From: Rhizobium sp. Root483D2
GTDB taxonomy: Bacteria > Pseudomonadota > Alphaproteobacteria > Rhizobiales > Rhizobiaceae
NCBI RefSeq assembly: GCF_001426685.1
Contig: NZ_LMFB01000001.1
Span: 418,121 to 456,731, forward strand
Direction: 5' to 3'
DNA length: 38,611 nt
Shown here: positions 31,750-38,611 of the stretch, piece after piece
Position numbering within the stretch: the stretch's first letter is position 1
Layout of the letters: each line of letters starts with the position of its first letter
Position numbers and translations under genes: made by a program
The notes under the pieces: generated by a model
Seen by the model: the letters and a program-made list of their open reading frames with translations, nothing else
What the model was told of the DNA's origin: nothing
The model's database searches: none

Positions 31750-32982
31750 ATGACATCACAGGCCGGTTCCGGCGGTGCATCGACCGTTCCGGACGTCTTT
31801 GACCCGGGCGGCGGCGCCAATCTTACCCGTGTGCGCGCCTATAACGAGCGGCTGGTCATGTCGCTGGTGCGCCGTCACGGCAGCCTGTCGAAAGCCGATA
31901 TTGCCAGGCGTTCCGGCCTGTCGGCGCAGACGGTCACCGTCATCATGCGGGCGCTGGAAAAGGACAATCTTCTGATCCGGGGCGAGCCCGTGCGCGGCCG
32001 TGTCGGCCAGCCATCGATCCCGATGCGGCTCAATCCGGATGCCGTCTATTCCTATGGCGTCAAGATCGGCCGGCGCAGCTGCGATCTGGTCCTGATGGAT
32101 TTCGTCGGCAATATCCGCCTGCAGCTGCATCAGACCCATGCCTATCCGATGCCGGACGATATCCTGTCCTTCATCGTCGAGGGCATTCCGAAACTGGAAA
32201 AGATGCTGACGCCCGAACAGCGGACGCACATAGCCGGGGTTGGTATCGCCACCCCCTTTCAGCTCTGGAGCTGGGCCGAGGAAACCGGCGCGCCACGCGA
32301 GGCGATGAACAGCTGGCGCGGCTTTGACCTGCGCGCCGAAGTGGCGGCGCAGACCCATCATCCCGTCCTGATGCAGAACGACGCCACCAGCGCCTGCGGC
32401 GCCGAGCTCATCTTCGGGGTTGGCTCTTCCTATCCGGATTTCATCTATTTCTATATCGGCTCGTTCATCGGCGGCGGCATCGTCCTGAATTCGGCGCTGT
32501 TTTCCGGCCGCACCGGAACGGCCGGCGCCGTCGGGCCGCTGCAGGTGTCGGACAGAAATGGCAAGCCACAGCAGCTCCTGAAGATCGCCTCGATCTTCGT
32601 GCTGGAAAATCTGCTGCGCGAAAAAGGCATCGATCCGAAACCGCTGTGGTATTCGGCCGATGAATGGATCGATTTCGGCGAGCCATTGGAAACCTGGATA
32701 CAGCTGACGGCCGCAGCCCTTGCGCAGGCCATCGTCTCTTCCGCCTCGATCATCGATTTCAGCGCTGCCGTCATCGACGGCGGCTTTCCGGGCTGGGTGC
32801 GCGAACGCATCGTTGCCGCGATCCGCATGGCGGCGGGTGAACTCGATCTCGAAGGCGTCATCCTGCCGGATATCATCGAGGGGGCCGTCGGCGCCCAGGC
32901 CCGCGCCATCGGCGGCGCCAGCCTGCCGCTGTTCTCGCGCTACCTCATCGACACCAATGTTCTTTTCAAGGAAACAGCCTGA
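31750..32982 (+). CDS. frcR: ROK-family transcriptional regulator of the frc operon
   Basis: 410 residues; ATG 31750 follows GGGAGGAA. The N-terminal winged helix-turn-helix (about 25-80) shows SKADIARRSGLSAQTVTVIM. The rest is an ROK sugar-binding fold. The usual ATP motif DxGGT is not there (the segment reads YGVKIGRRSCDLVL), GxAGExGH has become GTAGAVGP (256-263), and the zinc cluster CxCGxxGCxE is missing, so it cannot be a sugar kinase. It probably senses fructose or a phosphorylated form and controls frcBCAK from the divergent promoter. It is coupled by TGATG to the mutarotase gene. Confidence 0.85.
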   Translation: MTSQAGSGGASTVPDVFDPGGGANLTRVRAYNERLVMSLVRRHGSLSKADIARRSGLSAQTVTVIMRALEKDNLLIRGEPVRGRVGQPSIPMRLNPDAVYSYGVKIGRRSCDLVLMDFVGNIRLQLHQTHAYPMPDDILSFIVEGIPKLEKMLTPEQRTHIAGVGIATPFQLWSWAEETGAPREAMNSWRGFDLRAEVAAQTHHPVLMQNDATSACGAELIFGVGSSYPDFIYFYIGSFIGGGIVLNSALFSGRTGTAGAVGPLQVSDRNGKPQQLLKIASIFVLENLLREKGIDPKPLWYSADEWIDFGEPLETWIQLTAAALAQAIVSSASIIDFSAAVIDGGFPGWVRERIVAAIRMAAGELDLEGVILPDIIEGAVGAQARAIGGASLPLFSRYLIDTNVLFKETA

Positions 32983-33410
32983 TGCTGAAAGGTCTGAACC
33001 CGCTCCTGAGCCCCGAGCTCCTGGCCACCTTGCGCGCCATGGGGCATGGCGATGAAATTGCCCTGGTCGATGGCAATTATCCCGGCGTCGAACATGGCCG
33101 CCGGCTGATCCGGCTCGACGGGCACCATCTGATCCCGGTTCTTGATGCGATCCTGAGCGTCATGCCGATCGACGATTTCGTGCCGGAGGCGATCTTACGC
33201 GCCACTGTGAAGCAGGATCGCGATGCGCTCGACCCGGTGCATGAGGAGATCATCGCCTGCTGCGCCCGATACGAACCACAGCGTGCAGTAGCGCCGCTTC
33301 TCGGTCTCGAATTCTATCCGAGGGTTCGCGCTGCCCACACCGTCGTCCAGACCAGCGAACCACGGCTCTACGGCAATGTCATTCTGCGCAAGGGTGTCAT
33401 CTATCCCTGA
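32982..33410 (+). CDS. FucU/RbsD-family sugar mutarotase
   Basis: 142 residues. ATG 32982 shares a base with the frcR stop (TGATG), so translation is coupled. The motif GHGDEIALVDGNYPG gives the catalytic His at position 22 and the Asp at 30, and the C-terminal TSEPRLYGNVILRKGVI carries the conserved Tyr-Asn pair of the family. FucU and RbsD interconvert sugar anomers (fucose, ribose and others). In this context it may speed supply of the anomer bound or used by the fructose system. The residue pattern is nearer FucU than RbsD. A strong bidirectional terminator follows. Confidence 0.85.
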   Translation: MLKGLNPLLSPELLATLRAMGHGDEIALVDGNYPGVEHGRRLIRLDGHHLIPVLDAILSVMPIDDFVPEAILRATVKQDRDALDPVHEEIIACCARYEPQRAVAPLLGLEFYPRVRAAHTVVQTSEPRLYGNVILRKGVIYP

Positions 33411-33430
33411 TGCGCCTCGACACTGGAAAT

Positions 33431-33469
33431 GAAAAAGCCCGCCGATTGCAACGATCGGCGGGCTTTTTC
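33431..33469. terminator. Bidirectional terminator, mutarotase/doxX
   Basis: GAAAAAGCCCGCCGAT (33431-33446) pairs perfectly with ATCGGCGGGCTTTTTC (33454-33469) around a 7-base loop. The A-run and T-run give U-tails on both strands. It serves the convergent frcR-mutarotase and doxX transcripts. Confidence 0.93.
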
Positions 33470-33487
33470 GTATCAAACACTCAGCAA

Positions 33488-33871
33488 TCAGGCGCGCTTG
33501 GCATCAACCGAGAGGGCACCGGCACCGAACGTGGCGACGAAGAGGAAGCCGCCTGCGATGGCAAGGTTCTTCATGAAGTGGATGTCGTTGCCGGCAACCG
33601 AGAAATCACCGTGGCCGATAAACGCCGTGGCAACGCAAAAGAGCGCCAGGATATAGGCAACCGGGCGGGTAAAGAGGCCGACCAGGATGGCGAGGCCACC
33701 AAACAGCTCGACGACGGCGACGATGACGGCCGTCACCATCGGCAACGGCAGGCCCATGCTGCCGAAATAGCCGGCAGTGCCGCCAAGGGCGGTGATCTTG
33801 CCGTAACCGGCGATGATGAAGAGGATGGACAGGAGGACACGGGCGACGAGGAGGACTGCATTCTGCGGCAT
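33488..33871 (-). CDS. DoxX-family membrane protein
   Basis: 127 residues with four membrane helices, starting MPQNAVLLVARVLLSILFII; the DoxX phrase GYGKITALGG follows helix 1, and VVELFGGLAILVGLFTR lies in the middle. ATG 33871 was chosen; GGAG lies 9-12 bases upstream. DoxX/YqjF/MnoP-like proteins are linked to redox stress and sulphur metabolism in some bacteria, but the role is open. The gene is alone, ending at the shared terminator and divergent from the Crp-type regulator. Confidence 0.85.
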   Translation of the reverse strand: MPQNAVLLVARVLLSILFIIAGYGKITALGGTAGYFGSMGLPLPMVTAVIVAVVELFGGLAILVGLFTRPVAYILALFCVATAFIGHGDFSVAGNDIHFMKNLAIAGGFLFVATFGAGALSVDAKRA

Positions 33872-34113
33872 GGGAAGAAACTCCGGTTGGGTTCATTGTT
33901 GGCGACAGATTTATCAGCAATTCCGAATTCATCCAGCCCGCCGGCCGGAGACAGATCGTTCACAATCAGTAGACAGTTCACGCATATCGTCAACCGGCCG
34001 CACGATGCGAGAAAAGGCAATCCCAGTTTTTAAGTGTTTTCTGTTGCAACACCGGGAAGACTGCGAGAAGAATTTCCTCGGGGTTGTAATGATGATGCGG
34101 ATGGGGATGCAGT

Positions 34114-34818
34114 ATGAGTGACGTCAATAAAAGTCCCGCCTTCTGGCGTTCTTTCCCGATTTTCGAGGAGTTCGACAAGGAAACGCTTTCCGCCATCGCC
34201 GCACTTGCGACTTACCGCAAATGGACCGCCGGAGCGGTGATCTTCCAGCGGGGTGATGAGGGCAATTACATGATTGCTGTCCTTTCGGGGCGCATCAAGC
34301 TGTCGCTGATCACACCGCAGGGCCGGGAGTTGCTTTTGCGCCATATCGAGGCGGGCGCCCTGTTCGGGGAAATGGCCATTCTCGACAGCCAGCCACGTTC
34401 AGCCGACGCGACCGCGATCACGGCAACCGAAGGCTATGTCATCGGCAAGAAGGCCTTTCTCGATTTCATCACCCATACGCCGAACGCCGCCGAATCGATC
34501 ATCCGCTATCTCTGCGCGCAGCTGCGCGATACGACGGACCGGCTGGAAACGATCGCGCTTTACGATCTGCATGCCCGGGTGGCGCGCTTCTTCCTCGCCA
34601 CCTTGAAACAGATCCACGGAACGGAACTTCCCGAAAGCGCCAATTTGCGGCTGACGCTCAGCCAATCGGATATTGCCGCTATTCTCGGCGCCAGCCGCCC
34701 CAAGGTGAACCGGGCCATTCTGGCGCTGGAGGAAAGTGCTGCAATCAAGCGGCTCGACGGCGTCATCACATGCCATATCGGCCGCCTGCAGAAAATCGCG
34801 GAACCGGAAGAGGAATAA
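34114..34818 (+). CDS. Crp/Fnr-family regulator, probably cAMP-binding
   Basis: 234 residues; ATG 34114 follows GGGGA. The cyclic-nucleotide-binding beta-roll covers about 12-130. In its phosphate-binding cassette G85, E86, R95 and S96 line up with the cAMP contacts of E. coli CRP (GE...RS). There are no Fnr-type N-terminal cysteines. A long dimer helix follows, then a winged HTH around LTLSQSDIAAILGASRPKVN. It is followed after only 3 bases by an adenylate cyclase gene, so the pair probably forms a local cAMP-making and cAMP-reading unit. Target genes are unknown; no clear binding palindrome was recognised next to it. Confidence 0.85.
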   Translation: MSDVNKSPAFWRSFPIFEEFDKETLSAIAALATYRKWTAGAVIFQRGDEGNYMIAVLSGRIKLSLITPQGRELLLRHIEAGALFGEMAILDSQPRSADATAITATEGYVIGKKAFLDFITHTPNAAESIIRYLCAQLRDTTDRLETIALYDLHARVARFFLATLKQIHGTELPESANLRLTLSQSDIAAILGASRPKVNRAILALEESAAIKRLDGVITCHIGRLQKIAEPEEE

Positions 34819-34821
34819 CCG

Positions 34822-36678
34822 TTGAAACGTTTCCGCCTGTCCCGGATCAGGCCGCTGTTTGCGGGCGCGGCGGCGAGCCTTGTGGGTGCCTTGCTGCTGT
34901 TCTTTACCGGCGGCGCAGCACTGGAAACGCAGCGGGAGCAGTTCTTCGATTCGCTTACCCAATGGCTTCCCGCACCGCAATCGGCAGAGATCGTCGTCAT
35001 CGATGTCGATCGCAAGGCGATGCAGCAGGCGCCGGACCAAAGCTGGGGCCGATTGGAGACGGCCGATCTCCTGTCCAGGCTTTCCAAGGCCGGCGCCAAG
35101 GCTGCGGCCGTCGATTTCATCTTCTCCACGGCCTGCGACCCCGCAGACCCCGCCAATATCGCCCTGACACAGGCGATTTCCGGCCTGCCGGTCATTCTCG
35201 GTTTCCTGATTGCCGATGGCGGGCCCGAACATCCCGGCCCCGTACCGCCGGTTGCCGTGCGCAAACCGGTCAGCATTCCCGATCTCTGGTTCATCAACGG
35301 CGCCGAAGCCTCCTGCACCTTTCTGCAGACGGCCTCACGCTCGGCAGCGGCCGCCTTTCTGGTCGGCGACGAGGATGCCCGCATCCGCCGGGTCCAGGCC
35401 TTCTCGATCATCGGCAATGACGCCTATCCGGCGTTGGGCCTTGAAGCTGCCCGGCTGGCTGCGGGCGGACACACGCCCATCCTTGGCGGGGAGCCCGCGT
35501 GGCTGAAGCTTGAGAGCCGGTTGATCGAGCTGGACGCGGATGGCAGCCTGCGTTTTGCCGCAAGCCCGAGTGCTACGATCACGGCGCGCACCGTATCTGC
35601 AGGCGATGTGCTGAGCGGCGCGGTTGCGGGCGATCACTTCAAGGACAAGACGGTGCTGATCGGCAGCAGCCTGCCGCATCTCGGCGGATTGCGCTCCACC
35701 GCCTCCATGCCGCTCGAACCCTCGGTGCAGATCCACGCCGATATCGCCAATGCCGTGCTCACCGGTTTCATTCCACAACGGCATGCGACGCTACCGCTGT
35801 TTGAAGCGGCACTGGCCCTGACCGGCGGCCTGCTGGTGGCTTTCGTCGCCACGCGCCTGCGGCCGGTCACATCGGTTGCGCTCGGCGTGCTCGCCATCTC
35901 CGCGACCATCGGCGCAGCAGCCGCCATCTATGCCGCGTCCGCCCTGCTGGTCGATGCCGTCGGCATCAGCCTGGTTTTGATGTTCGTGCTGATCGTGACC
36001 AGCACGCTGCAATTTGCCCGCGTCCGGCGGGCGGAATCGACTGCTCGCAGCAAGTTTTCGCAATATTTGCCGCAATCCGTCGTCGCCCGCTATATCGACA
36101 ATCCCGACGATGACCGTGTTGCCGGGGAGGAACGTCCGGTCACCGCCTTGTTTACCGATATCGAGGGTTTCTCAACGCTGTCGCAAAAGCTTGCGCCGCG
36201 CGATCTCGTGACCCTGCTCGATATCTATTATGCGGAGGTCAACGGGCTGGTCGCGCAGTATGGCGGCATGGTGGACAAGGTGGTCGGCGACGCCGTGCAC
36301 GCCTTTTTCAATGCGCCGGAGGATTTGCACGATCACATCAACAAGGCGATCGAATGCGCCGGGGCGATCCGGGCTCTGACGGAGGAAATGCGCCGCCGGC
36401 CGGGCTTTGCCGAACACCAGTTTGGCCGCACCCGCATCGGCATCGAGACGGGCATTGCGGTTCTCGGCGAAGTCGGCGCCGGTGGCAAGCTGGACTATAC
36501 GGCGCATGGCGACTGCATCAATCTGGCCGCCCGGCTGCAGGAGGCCAACAAGTTTCTCGGCACTGCCATCTGCATCGGCCCGCAGGCAGCCGTCGAAAGC
36601 GGCCGTATGTTGCGCTCGCTCGGCATGCACGACATTCGCGGCTTTGGCGAAATGGAATTGTTTACCAGCGAGATGTAA
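34822..36678 (+). CDS. CHASE2-domain class III adenylate cyclase
   Basis: 618 residues from TTG 34822, with GAGGA 6 bases upstream, 3 bases after the Crp-type gene. An N-terminal membrane helix (about 10-30) is followed by a periplasmic CHASE2 sensor domain (about 35-318, with IVVIDVDRKAM and AKAAAVDFIF phrases), three membrane helices (about 324-396) and a cytoplasmic class III cyclase domain. Metal-binding Asp lies in FTDIEGF (444-450) and D490; the purine-selecting pair is K486 and T560, typical of ATP rather than GTP use; N567 and R571 complete the active site. It should make cAMP in response to an unknown envelope signal and supply the Crp-type protein encoded just before it. Confidence 0.9.
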   Translation: MKRFRLSRIRPLFAGAAASLVGALLLFFTGGAALETQREQFFDSLTQWLPAPQSAEIVVIDVDRKAMQQAPDQSWGRLETADLLSRLSKAGAKAAAVDFIFSTACDPADPANIALTQAISGLPVILGFLIADGGPEHPGPVPPVAVRKPVSIPDLWFINGAEASCTFLQTASRSAAAAFLVGDEDARIRRVQAFSIIGNDAYPALGLEAARLAAGGHTPILGGEPAWLKLESRLIELDADGSLRFAASPSATITARTVSAGDVLSGAVAGDHFKDKTVLIGSSLPHLGGLRSTASMPLEPSVQIHADIANAVLTGFIPQRHATLPLFEAALALTGGLLVAFVATRLRPVTSVALGVLAISATIGAAAAIYAASALLVDAVGISLVLMFVLIVTSTLQFARVRRAESTARSKFSQYLPQSVVARYIDNPDDDRVAGEERPVTALFTDIEGFSTLSQKLAPRDLVTLLDIYYAEVNGLVAQYGGMVDKVVGDAVHAFFNAPEDLHDHINKAIECAGAIRALTEEMRRRPGFAEHQFGRTRIGIETGIAVLGEVGAGGKLDYTAHGDCINLAARLQEANKFLGTAICIGPQAAVESGRMLRSLGMHDIRGFGEMELFTSEM

Positions 36679-36689
36679 CGCCTGTCCGG

Positions 36690-37334
36690 TCAGCGCTGCA
36701 AGCCGGCGCTGGCATAGGCCTCGACGATCCGGGCTTCCTTCCATTTGACGATCTCGTTCGGCGCCTCGCCGGGCCTCGCGATCTCGATGCCTTCCCCGGC
36801 GCCGACCAGCCGCTGGACGCCACCGGCATCGACCGAGACCTGGCCGTGCTCGACGAAGACGGCAAAGACGCCGCGATTGGGGCCTGCGAAAAACTTCGTA
36901 CCCCGCACGCCGATCATGCCGAACGTGGTGCGAAGCACCAGATCGATCTTCGGAAGGCCCTCCGGCCGGTCGAACACCATCTGCCCCAGGCCAAGCTCCA
37001 TCGTCCCGCCCTGGCCGGCAATGAAACTGTCGAGCAGAAGCTCCGTCTTGCTGCCCAAAAGGACGCGCGTATCGCCCACCAGCGCCAGATCGGCAAAACT
37101 GTCGCTGCCGGTCGCGACAAAATCATTGTCCATGATCTGCCCGCCGGTCGCCAATCCCTCCTGCTTTTTCGCCCGTTTGAGATTGACCTTGCCGCGCACG
37201 TCCGATGCCTTGCCGATCACCGTGGTGGCCTGAGCCGGTATCGCGGCAAGACCACCTGCAGCCAAAGCGCAGCTAACGACGAATGCCCGCCGTCCGATCA
37301 GGCCCGGCCGCAGCAGTTGAATGTCTGGCTTCAT
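36690..37334 (-). CDS. Exported FecR-domain protein
   Basis: 214 residues from ATG 37334, where GGGAG lies 8 bases upstream; ATG 37340 is too close to that site. The N-terminus has a Tat-like signal, GRRAFVVSC then a hydrophobic core and AQA cleavage site (about residue 39). The mature part is a FecR beta-domain, with DNDFVATGSDSFADLALVGD, the LGSKTELLL strand and TFGMIGVRGTKFFAG. No sigma-factor gene or anti-sigma helix is visible, so it is a stand-alone FecR-fold protein, not a FecIR sensor. Stand-alone FecR proteins often occur next to CHASE2 cyclases; it ends 11 bases from the cyclase stop (convergent). A periplasmic partner role is inference. Confidence 0.82.
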   Translation of the reverse strand: MKPDIQLLRPGLIGRRAFVVSCALAAGGLAAIPAQATTVIGKASDVRGKVNLKRAKKQEGLATGGQIMDNDFVATGSDSFADLALVGDTRVLLGSKTELLLDSFIAGQGGTMELGLGQMVFDRPEGLPKIDLVLRTTFGMIGVRGTKFFAGPNRGVFAVFVEHGQVSVDAGGVQRLVGAGEGIEIARPGEAPNEIVKWKEARIVEAYASAGLQR

Positions 37335-37525
37335 TGTCATTGCTCCCTCTTCTCGCGATCCGGGTTCACACGATCCGGTCTTGGCGAATGATCGCTTTCG
37401 CCGGATGCCGCTCCTGCGGGCTCTGTCCCCGATCCTCCTGCCCGGACGCAGCACTCCCTGTTTCTCAAGGAACAGCCGCCGGCCGGCGTGCCCCTTAGGG
37501 TGACACAAACGCCACGGAGAACACC

Positions 37526-38407
37526 ATGAAAAACGAACCCAGCAAGCGCATTTCAGCCCTCAACGCCATTCTGCTTACCGCCGTCAGCCTGCTGTCCGTC
37601 GCGGCAATCGCCATTCCCGACGCCCGCGCGGCATCCTCCCTTTTGCCATCGGACCAATGCGATGCGGAAGCCGGCAGCGAACATGACCTGCAACGCAATC
37701 TGGCCTTTCGTCCCGTGGCGACCGACGATATCCGCATCGGCATTGCCCTTTCGGCTTGCCGCGAAGCCTACAACCAGGGCAGCGGCCCGCGCCAGACTTT
37801 CGAGCTTGCCCGCGTGCTCCATGCCGCCGGCCAGCGCGGCCAGGCCATGGCGATGCTGGAAGAGGCGGCCGAAGGCAATCATGCCATCGCGATGGTGAAC
37901 TATGCCGTCATGCTCGGCGAACGCGGCGACCATGCTGCAGAATTCGCACTGTACCAGAAGGCCGCCGCCACGGGAAACATCCTTGCCGCCTTCAATCTCG
38001 GCGTCGCCTATCGCGACGGCACCGGCACACCGGCCAACGGCCCGCTCGCCGCCCAATGGTTCGAGCGGGCTTCAGTTGCCAGGGATAATCTCGGCGCCTT
38101 CAACCTCGCCGTCATGCTGGATGAAGGCAAACAGCTGCCGGAGGATAACGGCAAGGCCGCGCAGTTCTACCGGCTTGCCGCCGAACGCGGCAATGTCGAT
38201 GCCATGATCAATCTCGCCATCATGCTGGAAACCGGCGAAGGCATGCCGGCCGACGCCGGCGCTGCCAGAGCAATGTTCACCCTGGCTGCCGGAAAAGGCG
38301 ATGCCTTCGCTCAAGCCAAGATCGCGCAGGCACCGGCCGCCACCGCGATTGTCGAGCCCGGCGAACAGGCAAGCCTTTTGCTGCCAAAGTCTGAGCGTGC
38401 GAAGTAA
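37526..38407 (+). CDS. Secreted Sel1-repeat protein
   Basis: 293 residues; ATG 37526 follows GGAGA. The Sec signal peptide (MKNEPSKRISALNAILLTAV...) ends at ARA near residue 36. The rest is about five alpha-helical Sel1-like (TPR-class) repeats: AAFNLGVAYRDGTGTPANG, GAFNLAVMLDEGKQLPEDNG and DAMINLAIMLETGEGMPADA are three clear units, with earlier weaker ones. Sel1 proteins act as scaffolds for envelope assembly or signalling. It is divergent from the FecR gene (191 bp between starts), so the two may share regulation and work in the same periplasmic process as the CHASE2 cyclase. Confidence 0.83.
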   Translation: MKNEPSKRISALNAILLTAVSLLSVAAIAIPDARAASSLLPSDQCDAEAGSEHDLQRNLAFRPVATDDIRIGIALSACREAYNQGSGPRQTFELARVLHAAGQRGQAMAMLEEAAEGNHAIAMVNYAVMLGERGDHAAEFALYQKAAATGNILAAFNLGVAYRDGTGTPANGPLAAQWFERASVARDNLGAFNLAVMLDEGKQLPEDNGKAAQFYRLAAERGNVDAMINLAIMLETGEGMPADAGAARAMFTLAAGKGDAFAQAKIAQAPAATAIVEPGEQASLLLPKSERAK

Positions 38408-38459
38408 TTATTCCAGCCGGAATGCCCTGTGGGCGAACCCCGATTTCCCCCTTCTCCGC

Positions 38460-38561
38460 AGCGGGGAGAAGTGCCGAACGCAGTGAGGCGATGAGGGAGT
38501 CTTTCGGCAAATTCAGGGCGTCTGCCCCCCTCATCCGCCCTTCGGGCACCTTCTCCCCGCT
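38460..38561. repeat. Inverted-repeat intergenic element
   Basis: The left arm AGCGGGGAGAAG-TGCC...GATGAGGG (38460-38497) and right arm CCCTCATC...GGCACCTTCTCCCCGCT (38528-38561) are imperfect inverted repeats of about 35 bases. The middle includes GTCTTTCGGCAAATTCAGGG. This is the GCGGGGAGAAGGTGCC type of mobile palindrome common between rhizobial genes. It lies just after the Sel1 gene and may run on to the window edge. Confidence 0.7.
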
Positions 38562-38611
38562 GGGAACCGTTGCAAAATTCTGTGGTTGTGATTCTCTGTC
38601 GTTACGAGCAG

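Noticed and set aside
31750..32982. ROK-family sugar kinase
   Set aside because: It has an N-terminal helix-turn-helix and lacks the ATP and zinc motifs; position divergent to frcB supports a regulator.
36690..37334. FecR as part of an iron-signalling FecIR pair
   Set aside because: No ECF sigma factor or TonB receptor lies nearby, and the protein is exported with no N-terminal anti-sigma segment.
1..38611. tRNA or rRNA genes
   Set aside because: No cloverleaf with a TTCGA-type T-loop and matching acceptor arms, and no rRNA-like sequence, was found by eye in the intergenic stretches; a covariance search would be the proper test.

Overview
The window is high-GC DNA from an alphaproteobacterium of the Rhizobiaceae (Sinorhizobium/Rhizobium/Agrobacterium type). 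The strongest evidence is the gene order. A complete frcB-frcC-frcA-frcK fructose ABC operon lies beside its divergent ROK regulator, and fadD, pgi, frk, pyrE and pyrC occur in the same neighbourhood. From memory this resembles the fadD-pgi-frk-pyrE-pyrC-frc block of the Sinorhizobium meliloti chromosome. Rhizobial-style intergenic palindromic repeats and frequent ATGA/TGATG gene overlaps agree. The exact species cannot be named from the sequence alone.

Layout. (1) 1-9652: a type I secretion cluster. It starts with the 3' part of a giant Ig-like adhesin that ends in a seven-motif FG-GAP propeller and a C-terminal secretion region. A TolC-family outer-membrane lipoprotein, a LapB/BapC-type ABC transporter and an HlyD-type adaptor follow, the last three with 4-nt overlaps. 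Gene order matches the bapABCD/lap arrangement. (2) 9653-15299: two very small ORFs with good ribosome sites, a ureidoglycine aminohydrolase, a MOSC protein, an AI-2E-family permease and an MFS permease. (3) 15300-20645: fadD with a strong palindrome in its upstream region, tandem terminators, pgi, a small DUF6894-like protein and a GT4 glycosyltransferase. (4) 20646-23014: an AT-richer accessory insert with a palindromic repeat, an unrecognised ORF, a decayed amidohydrolase, a DMT/EamA permease and an IS66 tnpB remnant. (5) 23150-27531: pyrE-frk, a glyoxalase-fold protein, a small secreted protein and pyrC. (6) 27842-33410: the fructose uptake locus, with frcBCAK on the minus strand and frcR plus a FucU/RbsD-type mutarotase on the plus strand. 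(7) 33488-38407: DoxX, then a Crp-type regulator, a CHASE2 adenylate cyclase, a FecR-domain protein and a Sel1-repeat protein.

How genes work together. Fructose enters through FrcBCA. The fructokinase Frk and the glucose-6-phosphate isomerase Pgi then carry it into central metabolism. FrcR has lost the usual ROK kinase and zinc motifs, so it looks like a pure sensor/repressor, and it is translationally coupled to a sugar mutarotase. The Crp-CHASE2 cyclase pair (3-nt gap) looks like a self-contained circuit that makes and reads cAMP, next to two exported proteins (FecR, Sel1) that could be its envelope partners. This pairing and the bap-like adhesin with a terminal propeller are the most interesting candidate systems. 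The accessory insert between the glycosyltransferase and frk shows a recently acquired and partly decayed catabolic/transport module inside otherwise conserved chromosome.
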